Part shown: positions 1-9,840 of the stretch, one piece after another
Layout of the letters: each line of letters begins with the position of its first letter
Position numbering within the stretch: position 1 is the stretch's first letter
Assembly (NCBI RefSeq): GCF_001639285.1
Contig: NZ_LWMW01000054.1
Span: 1 to 64,000, forward strand
DNA from: Methanobrevibacter cuticularis
GTDB lineage: Archaea; Methanobacteriota; Methanobacteria; Methanobacteriales; Methanobacteriaceae
Direction of reading: 5' to 3'
DNA length: 64,000 nucleotides
The notes under the pieces: generated by a model
Database searches by the model: none
What the model was told of the DNA's origin: nothing
Seen by the model: only the letters and a program-made list of their open reading frames with translations
Position numbers and translations under genes: made by a program

Positions 1-1194
1 AATTACACAGAATCCGATGATAATGTGAATTTCATTGTCAGTAAATCAGGAACTATAATTAATGTTGACTTACCTACTGATGCTGTTTATGGTGAAAACT
101 CCACTATTGCTGGTAATATCACTGATGCTAATGGTAACCTAATAAACGGAACATACAACATCACAATAACCATCAACGGCATAGAATACAATGTAACTGT
201 TATCGATGGATCATGGAATTTAACAATACCTAATACTATTGTTGGCTTAAATACTATAACAGTTAATTACTCAGGAACTAATAACTACGAAAACTCTGAT
301 TTAAACATTGATTTTAACGTTACAAAAGCTAATACAACTATAAACATTAACTTACCAAATAATGCTACTTACGGAGGAAACTCCACAATCAATGGTAATA
401 TCACTGATGCTAATGGTAACTTAATAAATGGTACTTATAACATAATAGTAACTATAAATGGTGTAGAATACAATGTAACTGTTATCGATGGTCTTTGGAG
501 TTTAACAATACCTAATACAAATGTAGGAATAGCTAATGTAGACATATCTTTCCCTGGAAACAATAACTACAACAATGCAACAATAACTACTAACTATACT
601 GTTGCTCCAAAGAATCTTGGAACTAAAATCACAATAACCTCAACAAGAAACGGCAATAAAATTACCTACAAAATCACACTCAAAGACAACCAAGGAAACA
701 CATTAGCTAACCAGAACATCAGTTTAACTATCGCAGGTAAAATTGTGAGTCTTAGAATAAATGGTCAAGGGATTGCACAGTACACATACACAGCAACTAA
801 AGCAGGAAAATACTACGCAAACGCAGCATACAACGGACTAAACACCGAAAACATCATCTATGGCCATTCCAGTGCAAAATCCAACACTATATCAATCACA
901 AAAACAAACATAAAAGTCTATCATGTTGCTAAGAGTGCTAAAACTGTAAAATATCATGGAAAAAGATACAGAGTCTATTATAAAACATATTATATTAAAA
1001 ATTACGGTATTTTAACAGGCTCTAAACTATTCCAAAAATCTTTAAAAGGTTTCACACTAAGCAAAATCAGCAAAACAAGCAACATAAAAACAAACTACAA
1101 CAAAACCAAAAAAATCCTAAAAACCAGTGTAAAAAACCTCGCATATGCAAAAATAGCTAAAATCAAAATAAAATTCTACAAAAGAATAGCATAA
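1..1194 (+). CDS. Adhesin-like surface protein, C-terminal part (5' end outside window)
   Basis: The reading frame is open from base 1, so the true start lies upstream; 397 residues are visible. It begins with Ig-like repeats of about 95 residues (two near-copies, each with the motifs YGGNSTI or YGENSTI and NGTYNI), then a third Ig-like region from NLGTKITITSTRNGNKITYK, then a Lys/Tyr-rich tail of about 95 residues starting NIKVYHVAKSAKTVKYHG. N-X-S/T sequons are frequent, which fits a secreted, glycosylated protein. The tail differs at one residue from that of the adhesin at 36348-40100, and the DNA is nearly identical. A Methanobrevibacter adhesin-like protein is the best reading. Attachment of the tail to the cell wall is inferred. 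Confidence 0.85.
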   Translation, partial: NYTESDDNVNFIVSKSGTIINVDLPTDAVYGENSTIAGNITDANGNLINGTYNITITINGIEYNVTVIDGSWNLTIPNTIVGLNTITVNYSGTNNYENSDLNIDFNVTKANTTININLPNNATYGGNSTINGNITDANGNLINGTYNIIVTINGVEYNVTVIDGLWSLTIPNTNVGIANVDISFPGNNNYNNATITTNYTVAPKNLGTKITITSTRNGNKITYKITLKDNQGNTLANQNISLTIAGKIVSLRINGQGIAQYTYTATKAGKYYANAAYNGLNTENIIYGHSSAKSNTISITKTNIKVYHVAKSAKTVKYHGKRYRVYYKTYYIKNYGILTGSKLFQKSLKGFTLSKISKTSNIKTNYNKTKKILKTSVKNLAYAKIAKIKIKFYKRIA

Positions 1195-1254
1195 AACTAG
1201 TATAATAGTTAAAAATATGTGTATTATAAAAATCTAAAAAAAAACTTTTAAAAA

Positions 1255-1290
1255 GAGAGAATAACTTAATTTTTTCCATTCTCTCATATT
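1255..1290 (+). terminator. Terminator hairpin after the first adhesin-like gene
   Basis: An 8-bp perfect stem, GAGAGAAT at 1255-1262 with ATTCTCTC at 1278-1285, encloses a T-rich loop. It lies 60 bases after the stop codon. A related hairpin follows the homologous gene ending at 40100. Confidence 0.6.
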
Positions 1291-1357
1291 ATTTATTTTA
1301 ATTATTATTTTAACAGTTGTATATAATTATAAAATGATAAAAGGAGATGTTCATAAA

Positions 1358-1567
1358 ATGAAAGATAAAGTTTATGGGATTTTCAAACTAAAAAGAGATG
1401 AAAACAATAAAATCATTAAAGAATCATTATACATCCACAGTGTCGACTTCAGTACTATTGAAAATATTTTTAGTATTGAAAAAAACGGATTCAACAATGA
1501 AAACCATCTAATTAGGGAACTAACAAAAGAAGAAATAGAAGAACATAAAATAAAAATAAAAAATTAG
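1358..1567 (+). CDS. Small hypothetical protein, 69 aa
   Basis: I chose the ATG at 1358 over the in-frame ATG at 1334 because AAGGAGA at 1341-1347 is spaced correctly for it. The product is charged (MKDKVYGIFKLKRDENNK at the N-terminus, a Glu/Lys-rich end) with no signal peptide or membrane segment. The ribosome binding site and even codon use support a real gene, but I do not recognise the family. It stands alone between an adhesin gene and a membrane-protein gene. Confidence 0.5.
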   Translation: MKDKVYGIFKLKRDENNKIIKESLYIHSVDFSTIENIFSIEKNGFNNENHLIRELTKEEIEEHKIKIKN

Positions 1568-2017
1568 TATTTTTTAATTAATTTTTTTATAATTTATATT
1601 TAAATGGAATATTGCATTCATTAAAATATTAAAGTAATAATTCTTTAAGTTGACAGCATTGGTCCAACACTATAATATTCCTTTTCCCTTTTTGTTTAAT
1701 GAGTTGTCATAATTATTACTTTTTCTTTAGTTTTATCCTAAATTATTTATAATAGGGAACTGTAACCTAATTTTATAGCTATTAAAACTACAAACACAAT
1801 TTAAAGTATAACAAAAAAAAGTATTAATAAATGAAAGATTTAGAAAACAAATTTCAATGGCTAAATTTTTTAAAATTTGACTTTTATCCATGATTCGTAA
1901 ATCATAACATCAATAATTAATATTAAAGGTTAAGTATATTAATAACATCGATTAAATTTTAAAATTACCGAAAAATATTTTAATAGAAATATTTTCTTGG
2001 TATATGAGGTGAAAAAA
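1568..2017. other. AT-rich intergenic region, 450 bp
   Basis: No open frame or RNA gene could be supported. A GAAAAATATT/AAATATTTTC imperfect inverted repeat lies at about 1970-1996, just ahead of the ribosome binding site GAGGTGA at 2006-2012. One copy of the recurrent palindrome ATAGCTAT is at 1775-1782. Confidence 0.5.
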
Positions 2018-2833
2018 ATGAACATTGTAGAACTTTTTAAAGATTCTTTAACTTATCCTACTAAAAATTGGAATAGGTTATTGATTTTGGGTGTACTGGT
2101 TATACTATCAGCTATCTTTTATGTTTTAGAAGCAGTCCTTAATACTGCTGGTCTATCAGTAATTCAATCTATAGGTTTGAATATAGTAATAATAATATCC
2201 GCTATTTTGGCATTAGTATTAGGGTTTATTATTTCTGGATATGAGGTTAGTATTATTAGAAAAACAATAGAAAATTCTGTAAGTGAAATACCTGCGTTTG
2301 AATGGGTTAATAATATTGTAGATGGAATCAAAGTTCTAATTTTACATATTGTGTATTATATAATTCCAGTTGCAGTAATTTTGGTTTTAGCATTTGTATT
2401 GAATATTTTTGGTAGCCTAGCTATCATATCTGCTAATATTATAGAAAATAATGGGATTATAACTTTATCTGATGCCTTTTTAGCATCATTTGGAGCTAGT
2501 ATTTTGGGAATACTTATTGTTGCTATTATTTTATTTATAATATTTTCCATATTGCTGATTGTTGCAATTGCACGATTAGCTGAAACCAATAGCTTAGGAA
2601 AAGCTAGTAATTTTATAGAAGTATTTAAGAAAATAAGTCAAATTGGATGGGGAAACTTCATAGTATGGTTAATAGGACTTATACTGATATCTATAGTTAT
2701 AGGGATTATTATGAGCTTTATTATGATTATTCCAATAGTGGGAGTTATAATAGCTTACTTATTCTTCGTACCATATACAATCATTTTCTCTTCAAGAGCT
2801 ATTGGTTTAATTTACAATGAATCTAAAGAATAA
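2018..2833 (+). CDS. DUF4013-type integral membrane protein (paralogue 1)
   Basis: The ATG at 2018 is preceded by GAGGTGA at 2006-2012 and gives 271 aa, so I prefer it to the upstream TTG. The N-terminus MNIVELFKDSLTYPTKNW is a short amphipathic lead, followed by about six hydrophobic segments (roughly residues 22-45, 52-75, 105-130, 160-185, 215-240, 240-262). It ends in SRAIGLIYNESKE, which is almost shared with the neighbour at 3338-4159. The pair fits the DUF4013 family of archaeal membrane proteins, whose function is unknown. The family call is from pattern memory. Confidence 0.75.
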   Translation: MNIVELFKDSLTYPTKNWNRLLILGVLVILSAIFYVLEAVLNTAGLSVIQSIGLNIVIIISAILALVLGFIISGYEVSIIRKTIENSVSEIPAFEWVNNIVDGIKVLILHIVYYIIPVAVILVLAFVLNIFGSLAIISANIIENNGIITLSDAFLASFGASILGILIVAIILFIIFSILLIVAIARLAETNSLGKASNFIEVFKKISQIGWGNFIVWLIGLILISIVIGIIMSFIMIIPIVGVIIAYLFFVPYTIIFSSRAIGLIYNESKE

Positions 2834-3337
2834 TTTAAGATTAAAACAATTATTCTATTTTTTATCTTTAGATTAATTTAAATATTCCTATCTTTTTTAT
2901 TTTTTTATCTATTATAATTCTTTTTGGATTTGTTTAAGTCTTAATGTCTTGTTTTTATTTTTAATTAATATGATATATACTATATAATATTTAATATATA
3001 ATATAATACTTAATATCTAATATTTAATATATAATAGTTAATATATAATATTAAATATTCAGTACATAATATTTAATATAATATAATATCAAATTGGTAT
3101 TAATTTAACATATTAGAGAATTTTTCATGTTATTTTTTCTTTTTATTCAATGTGATTGTATTAATGAATTTTGTTCACCACATAATTTTTAGTTAAAGTG
3201 TTTTATTTAGATTTTATAGTTACTTCTGTTTAACTTATAAAATTTAAATGAATAACAGTTATTAATAAGTTTATATTATATAATAATTATAAAGCAGTTA
3301 AATGTCTTTTAAATTATTTTATATATGAGGTGAAAAA
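2834..3337. repeat. AT-rich spacer with short TATAATATTTAAT-like repeats
   Basis: About 500 bp between the two paralogues. Positions 2970-3090 are an irregular run of units such as TAATATTTAATATATAATA. No gene or clear terminator is visible. Recombination between the paralogues may have shaped it, but that is only inference. Confidence 0.5.
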
Positions 3338-4159
3338 ATGGATATTACATCAATTTTTAAAGATTCATTGACTTATCCTACTAAAGATTGGGGTAAAGTT
3401 TTAACATTAGGATTACTATTACTGGGTTGTTTCATTTTATTTGCATTAACATTCGTTGCTGCAATTTTAAGTCAAACTCAATACTTAACTACAATTATCT
3501 TGGGAATAATTACACTAGTATTTGGAATTATTGTAGGACTAATTTATAATGGGTATGGACTGAGTATTACAAGAGAGACTATAATTGACAGAGGTGCTAA
3601 TGTAGAGAATCTTCCGTATTTTAAGTGGTTGAAGAATATAGTTGATGGATTAAAAGTGTTTGTTTTACATGTTGTTTATATGATAATACCAATAGCTATT
3701 GGCATTATTCTTGCTTATGCTTTAGGATTATTTTCAGATATGGTGACATTTAATCAAATTGTTAATTCTTCTAACTATACTTCAATGACTGGAGGGGATC
3801 TAGTTGGATTACAAACCAATTATGTTTTAGTTCAACTTGTATATGGGATTTTATCTGTAATATTTACTTTATTTGCGATAATAGCTAGAGCAAGATTAGC
3901 TGAAACTGGTAAATTAGCTTCAATTATTCAATTTAGTGAAATTCTAGATACCATTGGTAAAATTAAATGGGGAAATTATATAGTTTGGTATATTTTGCTC
4001 ATGATTATTACAGTTGTAATATCATTTATAGCAGGTTTACTACTCATTATTCCAATATTGGGCTTTGTTATTTATTCATTAATAGTAATTCCATTTTTAT
4101 TACTATTTACTTCAAGGGCTGTTGGTTTAATTTATAATGAATCAAAAAATTTTGAATAA
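3338..4159 (+). CDS. DUF4013-type integral membrane protein (paralogue 2)
   Basis: 273 aa; the ATG has GAGGTGA directly upstream (3327-3333). It shares with the gene at 2018-2833 the N-terminal FKDSLTYPTK, a central IVDGLKVFVLHVVY segment, RARLAETGKLA and the C-terminal SRAVGLIYNESKN. About six membrane segments are predicted from hydrophobicity. The two genes look like a tandem duplication that has diverged. Function is unknown; no catalytic motif is visible. Confidence 0.75.
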   Translation: MDITSIFKDSLTYPTKDWGKVLTLGLLLLGCFILFALTFVAAILSQTQYLTTIILGIITLVFGIIVGLIYNGYGLSITRETIIDRGANVENLPYFKWLKNIVDGLKVFVLHVVYMIIPIAIGIILAYALGLFSDMVTFNQIVNSSNYTSMTGGDLVGLQTNYVLVQLVYGILSVIFTLFAIIARARLAETGKLASIIQFSEILDTIGKIKWGNYIVWYILLMIITVVISFIAGLLLIIPILGFVIYSLIVIPFLLLFTSRAVGLIYNESKNFE

Positions 4160-4431
4160 TTACTTTGTTAACGTGGATTAGTTAGAATTAGAACTAAAAA
4201 AATATTGAATATTCATTTATTTTAATAAATTATTTTTATATTAATTATTTATATTAATAATTTTAATTTAATAATTTATTATTTTAAATAATTTAATTTT
4301 AATAATTTATTATTTTAATAGAAACTATTCAATAAATTATTTATTTTATTTTTAATTTGCAATTATCTTTATTTAGACGTAATTTGATGTTTTTATATTA
4401 AATTTTTAAAATTTTATTTTTAATTTGATGG
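4160..4431. repeat. AT-only spacer with TTAATAATTTATTATTTTA repeats
   Basis: The 270-bp spacer is almost only A and T. At about 4255-4325 the unit AATTTTAATAATTTATTATTTTA occurs in several imperfect copies. No gene is seen. Confidence 0.5.
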
Positions 4432-5574
4432 TTGAGAATTGGTGATTATTTGGAGATTCGAACAAGACGATTACTTCTTACTGGACCTATATTTACTGTA
4501 ATATATGGGATATACAATTATTTCTTATTTAGTATAGTATTCGGTCTATTTGGAGTGACTAATAGTGAAATCATATTGAGATTGACATTAGTCGTTTGTG
4601 TTAGTTACTTATTAGGCACTATAATTGAGTATAAAAAATCGAATCCAATAACAAGAATACTTTCTACTATTTCTGAAATTTGGAAAGGAACTTCATTATT
4701 CCTTTTATGGACCACAATAGCTATTTATATAGTGAATTTCTTTATACATGTCCCTATAATTCTTATTGAGCTTTTAATATTCTTATTTGTTCCACTAATA
4801 GTCATATATTCAATATATACTGCACTAAATATAAGAATTAAAGAGGTTAAAATTGATTTTGAAAAACTAGAAGAAGATATTAATTTTATCCAGATTTCTG
4901 ATATTCATTTTGGTTCAATTAGAAATAAAGGATTATTAAATAATATAATCAATGAAATAAAACAAATTAATAAAGATTTAAGTCTAGATTTCTTGCTCAT
5001 AACTGGAGATTTAGCAGATGGAAGTTCTAACATAGATCAAAATTCATTTGCAGCGTTTAAAAAATCTGAAATTCCAATTTACTTTACTCCAGGGAATCAT
5101 GATTTTTATCCAGGGATATCTAATGTATTAAATGCAGCCACTAATGCGGATGTTAGAATTTTATCAAATGATATGGTAGTGGTTAAAGGAGTCCAGATTA
5201 TGGGTATTCCCTATGGACATCGACAATTGGTAGAAATTACTGGCATTGATGGTGAAAAAATAGATCCAAACAAGCTATTAATTGCATTAAATCATGTTCC
5301 CATTGGATGGGATTTATTTAGGGATTATGGGGTTGACTTACTTCTTTCAGGTCATACTCATGCTGGTCAGTTCTTCCCATTTAATTTCTTTGTAAAAAAA
5401 GTTTATCCCTATTTTAAAGGACTTTATAATGAAAAAGATAAATATTTGTATGTTTCAGAGGGTATCGGAACACTCAATCCTCCTATGAGGTTAGGAACAA
5501 CTGCTGAAATGGTTCTTTTCAGATTAAAAAGTACACGAAATAAAAAGAATAACGACGAAGTCAAAACTAAATAA
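4432..5574 (+). CDS. Membrane-anchored calcineurin-like metallophosphoesterase
   Basis: 380 aa. The first possible start is a TTG at 4432, because a TGA lies in frame just before it; the ribosome binding site is weak. Residues 1-130 hold about four membrane helices. From about residue 150 the metallophosphoesterase motifs follow in order: DIHFGS, GDLADG, GNHDFYPG, LNHVPIG and SGHTHAGQ, giving the full set of Asp, His and Asn metal ligands. The family (YkuE-like) hydrolyses phosphoesters at the membrane; the substrate is unknown. The catalytic domain is probably cytoplasmic, by inference. Confidence 0.85.
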   Translation: MRIGDYLEIRTRRLLLTGPIFTVIYGIYNYFLFSIVFGLFGVTNSEIILRLTLVVCVSYLLGTIIEYKKSNPITRILSTISEIWKGTSLFLLWTTIAIYIVNFFIHVPIILIELLIFLFVPLIVIYSIYTALNIRIKEVKIDFEKLEEDINFIQISDIHFGSIRNKGLLNNIINEIKQINKDLSLDFLLITGDLADGSSNIDQNSFAAFKKSEIPIYFTPGNHDFYPGISNVLNAATNADVRILSNDMVVVKGVQIMGIPYGHRQLVEITGIDGEKIDPNKLLIALNHVPIGWDLFRDYGVDLLLSGHTHAGQFFPFNFFVKKVYPYFKGLYNEKDKYLYVSEGIGTLNPPMRLGTTAEMVLFRLKSTRNKKNNDEVKTK

Positions 5575-5622
5575 ATAATATTTAAATGTCAATAAAAAAT
5601 ATTAACAGAAATCAATTAACAA

Positions 5623-5655
5623 TTTTTATATATGGATTATGAGAAATAAACATCT
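5623..5655 (+). promoter_or_regulatory. TATA box and very short leader of mmp10
   Basis: TTTTTATATA at 5623-5632 is a good archaeal TATA box. Transcription would start about 25 bases on, near 5650-5656, at or next to the ATG at 5656. No Shine-Dalgarno sequence is visible, so the mRNA may be leaderless. Confidence 0.5.
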
Positions 5656-6906
5656 ATGCAAATAGTGGCTGATGTTGGCGGAATCCCAGGTAAAGATTGT
5701 CGAGGATTTTGTAAGTATTGTTATTTTAGAAAAGTCAAAGAAGTTGATCCTTTAGGCTGTAAAAATTGTTCTCCTGGAAAAATTGGATGTTCTCAGTGTA
5801 GTGAAGGGGTTACTGAAACGAAAAATGAATTTAAAATGCCTTTTTTTGTTATGAGTGAAGTTCAAAATACATTGATGGTGGGCAATATTCGAGATAAGGA
5901 TCTTAAAGTTAATATTAGTGGAGGAGGGGATGTTAGCTGTTATCCTCATTTAGAAGAGTTAAGTAATACATTAAACCAGTTTCAGCTTCCTATACATTTA
6001 GGATATACAAGTGGAAAGGGTATTGATGATAGTGGAATAGCTACAAGGCTAATAAACTCTGGTGTTGATGAAGTGACTTTTACTCTATTTGCTGATGATC
6101 CTATTCTTAGAAAAGAATGGATGGGGGATCCTGAACCGGAAGAATCTTTAAAAGCAGCTCGTATTTTTGCAGAAAGTACAGAACTACATGCAGCCACAGT
6201 TCTAATCCCTGGTATAAATGATGGGGATGTACTAAGACAAACCTGCACTACTTTAGAAAATTGGGGAACTAAAGCTTTAATTTTAATGAGATTTGCGAAT
6301 ACTACAAACCAAGGTCTTATATTAGGTAATGAACCAGTTATTAAAGGAATAACTCCTCATCCAATAGATGAGTTTGAGAAATTAGTAAAAGAAATTAACA
6401 AAGAATTTAATATACGAGTTACTGGAACACCTGTTTGTGATCCTGAAACAGGTGCTCCTTTTGCATTAGCTAAAGATGAAAACGATATTTATTTGCAATT
6501 TATTCAAGAAGTTACTGGAGAAGCCACTATTATTACTTCAAAAATAGCTGCTCCTTATATAAGCAAAATCTTCAAGAAAATTGGGGCAGATGATGTTAAT
6601 GTAGTAGCTACTGGTAAAGATATAGCTTGTCTAATTACAAAAGAGGATTTAGAAGCATTAGATCTTGGAGATGTGAAAGAAACAGCCATAATTCCTGGAA
6701 GGTCTTTTATTCATCAAGATGATGCAGAAAGAATACTTAATCTTGATGGAAAAGATAGAGTTGTTGGGAGAGGTCCTGAAAAACTAAGTTTAGATGGTGA
6801 AATGAGTGGTACTCTTACTGAAGAAAATGTTATAGAAAAAGAAATCGAATTTTTCAGAGATTTAGTAGAAGCTATTAATTTCTTTGGAATGAAGGGTATT
6901 AGGTAG
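5656..6906 (+). CDS. mmp10: Methanogenesis marker radical SAM protein Mmp10 (McrA arginine C-methyltransferase)
   Basis: 416 aa, the usual length of the family. The radical SAM motif CX3CX2C is at Cys15, Cys19 and Cys22 (CRGFCKYC). A second four-Cys group (CKNC and CSQC, residues 35-48) follows. The N-terminus MQIVADVGGIPGKDC is typical of Mmp10. The known role is cobalamin-dependent radical methylation of the active-site arginine of McrA. The target arginine is present as Arg271 in the McrA encoded downstream. The gene lies directly upstream of the mcr operon, separated by a 1-kb spacer, which supports the assignment. Confidence 0.93.
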   Translation: MQIVADVGGIPGKDCRGFCKYCYFRKVKEVDPLGCKNCSPGKIGCSQCSEGVTETKNEFKMPFFVMSEVQNTLMVGNIRDKDLKVNISGGGDVSCYPHLEELSNTLNQFQLPIHLGYTSGKGIDDSGIATRLINSGVDEVTFTLFADDPILRKEWMGDPEPEESLKAARIFAESTELHAATVLIPGINDGDVLRQTCTTLENWGTKALILMRFANTTNQGLILGNEPVIKGITPHPIDEFEKLVKEINKEFNIRVTGTPVCDPETGAPFALAKDENDIYLQFIQEVTGEATIITSKIAAPYISKIFKKIGADDVNVVATGKDIACLITKEDLEALDLGDVKETAIIPGRSFIHQDDAERILNLDGKDRVVGRGPEKLSLDGEMSGTLTEENVIEKEIEFFRDLVEAINFFGMKGIR

Positions 6907-7780
6907 ATTTAATGGTCTACTTAGAAGAACCATAGAATAATTATAGTATTATTTCATAATCTCATTATTTTTAAAATAAAGAAAATTGAATTTCTCTTAA
7001 AAATTTTTATCATGACTTGATTTGAAGCATTTTTAATGATTTAAACTTTTTTAATAAAATATTATTAAAATATTATTTTAAATTTATAAAATTATTTTAA
7101 ATTTATAAAATTCAATTTGATTTGAAATATTATATTTTTTATCATATTTTTTATTATATTTTTTATTATATTTTTTATCTATAAAATGTTCAAGTTGATT
7201 TGAAAATATTTAATTTTAAGAATTATCTTGATTTATCAATTATTATTTATGATTATTATATTATTGACTATTTTTTTTTAGAAATGTTTAAATATTATTA
7301 TGAGAGTGTCCCATAATTAAGTTTTGTATGAACAAATTTGTAAAAATCACCAAGATTTTCTTTTTTTGTTCAATTTATCTTAATAATTTCTTCAAATGTT
7401 TGTAGATTTGTTTAGTGAAAAAGTAATTATGGGACACTCTCATTATATTTTTTTCTATTTAATTCTATTTATTTTTACTATTTTTCTCTCATTTAGAATC
7501 TTTGTTCAATGTATTATTTCGATATTTTCTATCCTTTTTAGGATTTTACAAATTTCTTTTTCTAGATGTTTTTATTAATGATATTTACTTTTGTAATGTA
7601 TGATATGAAATTACCAATAGTATTAACTATGAATCTAGTTTTAATCATAAAATATTCTTTATTCTTTAAACTAATTCATTTATTGAAATTTAAAAAGTAT
7701 TACTTTTTTTGTCTCGAATCCTATTATTTTCAGGTTAGCTTCTCCTTTATAAGCTTTACTAATTGAGTCCAAAAGGAAGC
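6907..7780. other. Long AT-rich spacer between mmp10 and mcr
   Basis: The spacer has poly-AT repeats such as ATCATATTTTTTATTATATTTTT at 7138-7180 and the MITE-like element at 7301-7442. Short hydrophobic open frames at 7396-7766 have no ribosome binding site and read through poly-T, so I do not count them as genes. Confidence 0.6.
7301..7442. mobile_element. MITE-like element with 19-bp perfect terminal inverted repeats
   Basis: TGAGAGTGTCCCATAATTA at 7301-7319 is repeated exactly in inverse at 7424-7442. TTA flanks both ends (7298-7300 and 7443-7445), consistent with a 3-bp target duplication. Inside are nested inverted repeats TGAACAAA/TTTGTTCA (7329-7336, 7365-7372) and AAAATC/GATTTT. At 142 bp it cannot encode a transposase. 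It is best read as a non-autonomous element mobilised by an insertion sequence elsewhere in the genome. A large regulatory hairpin is the alternative. Confidence 0.7.
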
Positions 7781-7931
7781 TTTATAATATATATTTATCA
7801 AATTAAAATCTGTATACCAAATAGCTAATTATTGTGAAAAATTGCAATGTAGCTTACCTGGTGCAAGCTTAAAAATGACCGCTTGTGCTCGGATGGTATA
7901 TTAGTAACTATATTTAGTTAGGAGGGAAAAA
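7781..7931 (+). promoter_or_regulatory. mcr promoter and structured leader
   Basis: The TATA box TTTATAATATATAT at 7781-7794, preceded by the purine-rich AAAAGGAAGC, predicts a start near 7805-7812. The leader of about 120 bases contains the least AT-rich noncoding stretch nearby, with an 8-bp stem GTGCAAGC (7861-7868) and GCTTGTGC (7881-7888), with G-U pairs, enclosing a 12-base loop. The ribosome binding site GGAGGG at 7921-7926 precedes the mcrB ATG. A leader this long and structured may affect mRNA stability or translation; that is inference. Confidence 0.6.
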
Positions 7932-9263
7932 ATGGCGAAGTTTGATGATAAAGTCGATTTATACGACGATAGAGGGTCATTAGTAGAATCTAATGTACCT
8001 ATCGAAGCCTTAAGCCCACTACGGAATCCTGCTATTAAAAGCATCGTTAGTGGTGTAAAAAGGACCGTAGCTGTAAACTTAGAAGGTATAGAAAATGCCT
8101 TAAGAGGTGCAACTGTCGGAGGACCTGCTTGTAAGATTTTAGGAAGAGAATTAGACTTAAATATTACAGGAAGTGCTGATTCAATTGCATCCTCATTAAA
8201 AGAGATGATTCAAGTAACTGAAGGAGATGACACTAAAGTAGAACTTCTTTCAGGTGGAAAAAGAATATTGGTTCAAATACCAACTGCAAGATTAGATTCT
8301 GCTGCTGAATATTCTGTAGCTACATTGTCTACTGCAACTGCCTTAGTACAAGCATTAATCAAAGAATTTGATATAAATATGTATGATGCTAATATGGTAA
8401 AAGCTGCAATACTTGGAAGATACCCACAATCCGTTGAATACATGGGAGGAAATATTGCAACCATGTTAGATATTCCTCAAAAACTTGAAGGACCGGGATA
8501 TGCTCTAAGAAATATCATGGCTAATCACGTAGCTGCTGCTACATTAAAAAACAGTCTACAAGGAACTGCACTTTCAAGTATTTTAGAACAAACTGCAATG
8601 TTTGAAATGGGAGATGCTGTTGGGGCATTTGAAAGAATGCACTTATTAGGTTTAGCTTATCAAGGAATGAATGCAGACAATATGGTTTTAGGTTTAGTAA
8701 AAGATAACGCTAAAAATGGAACTGTTGGAACCATAATGAATGATACTATTGCTAAAGCTAAAACAGATGCAATTATTAGCGTAGAAAAGGATCTCAATGG
8801 ATTTGATGTTTACGGAACTAATGATTTAGCTAAATGGAATGCTTATGCTGCTGCTGGAGCTACTGCTGCAACTATGGTTAATACAGGTGCTGCAAGAGCT
8901 GCTCAAGGTGTACCATCCACATTATTATACTTCAATGACTCAATTGAATTTGCAACTGGATTACCTGGTGTAGATTTCGGTAGAGCTGAAGGTGTAGCTG
9001 TTGGATTTTCATTCTTTAGTCACTCAATTTATGGTGGAGGAGGCCCAGGTCTCTTTAATGGTAACCATGTAGTTACAAGACATAGTAAGGGATTCTGTAT
9101 TCCTTGTGTTGTTGCTGCAATGTGTTTAGATGCTGGTACTCAACTTTTCTCACCAGAATCAACTTCTGGATTAATTAAAGAAGTATTCAGTAGTGTAGAT
9201 GAATTCCGAGAACCATTAAAATATGTCGTAGAGGCAGCTGCCGATATAAAAGGCGATATCTAA
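7932..9263 (+). CDS. mcrB: Methyl-coenzyme M reductase I, beta subunit
   Basis: 443 aa, full length. It is part of the alpha2-beta2-gamma2 enzyme that converts methyl-coenzyme M and coenzyme B to methane and heterodisulfide. The conserved coenzyme-binding region [17 protein letters not shown] is intact, including the Tyr that faces the active site. GGAGGG stands 5 bases before the ATG. It is the first gene of mcrBDCGA, which shares the promoter at 7781. Confidence 0.97.
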   Translation: MAKFDDKVDLYDDRGSLVESNVPIEALSPLRNPAIKSIVSGVKRTVAVNLEGIENALRGATVGGPACKILGRELDLNITGSADSIASSLKEMIQVTEGDDTKVELLSGGKRILVQIPTARLDSAAEYSVATLSTATALVQALIKEFDINMYDANMVKAAILGRYPQSVEYMGGNIATMLDIPQKLEGPGYALRNIMANHVAAATLKNSLQGTALSSILEQTAMFEMGDAVGAFERMHLLGLAYQGMNADNMVLGLVKDNAKNGTVGTIMNDTIAKAKTDAIISVEKDLNGFDVYGTNDLAKWNAYAAAGATAATMVNTGAARAAQGVPSTLLYFNDSIEFATGLPGVDFGRAEGVAVGFSFFSHSIYGGGGPGLFNGNHVVTRHSKGFCIPCVVAAMCLDAGTQLFSPESTSGLIKEVFSSVDEFREPLKYVVEAAADIKGDI

Positions 9264-9384
9264 ATAATCTCAAATAACATCTAATTTATCTAATTTAAAA
9301 TATAATTTTGAAATAACAATTTTGAATTAACAACTTTGAATTACATTAAAATTCATTGATTAAAATAAATGGGGTTTACTATAA

Positions 9385-9837
9385 ATGGACATTGAAATAT
9401 TTCCACACAGAGTTTTAGGAGCAGATACAACTGAAAAGTTGTTAAATGGAATTGAAAGTCTTGTTGATGTTAAACGAACAGTTCTTCAAGGACCAAGACT
9501 CCCACCTGAAGACCCTAATGAAGATCCTCGTTATTTTGATAGACGAAGAATTACAGTCAATGGGAAAGAAATCGAGCTTAAAGTAAAAACTGGTCGTATT
9601 TTTGTTGAATTATCCACTGAAGAAACTATTGATGAAATTAAGGTAATATGTGAACAACATCTTCCTTTTGGATTCGATATAAATATTGGAAAATATATCA
9701 GGGATCAAAAGACCGTAACTGATAATATAAAATACGGTGATGCAGATATTCCCGATGAATTAATTGGAATGACAGATCAATCAGCTAAGCTTAAAGATAG
9801 ACTAACTTTTATCAAAAAAGATAATGAAAAGGAATAA
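9385..9837 (+). CDS. mcrD: Methyl-coenzyme M reductase operon protein D
   Basis: 150 aa. It has the family N-terminus [20 protein letters not shown] and the [15 protein letters not shown] segment. McrD is an accessory protein that binds Mcr and is thought to help assembly or cofactor F430 delivery; it is not part of the mature enzyme. It lies 121 bp after mcrB and 3 bp before mcrC. Confidence 0.95.
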   Translation: MDIEIFPHRVLGADTTEKLLNGIESLVDVKRTVLQGPRLPPEDPNEDPRYFDRRRITVNGKEIELKVKTGRIFVELSTEETIDEIKVICEQHLPFGFDINIGKYIRDQKTVTDNIKYGDADIPDELIGMTDQSAKLKDRLTFIKKDNEKE

Positions 9838-9840
9838 TTT

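Noticed and set aside
7396-7766. Two small hydrophobic proteins before mcr
   Set aside because: No ribosome binding sites, poly-T driven Phe/Ile/Leu composition, and the first overlaps the MITE-like element.
7840-7900. tRNA gene in the mcr leader
   Set aside because: TAGCTTACCTGG recalls a D-arm, but there is no T-loop, acceptor stem or anticodon arm that fits.
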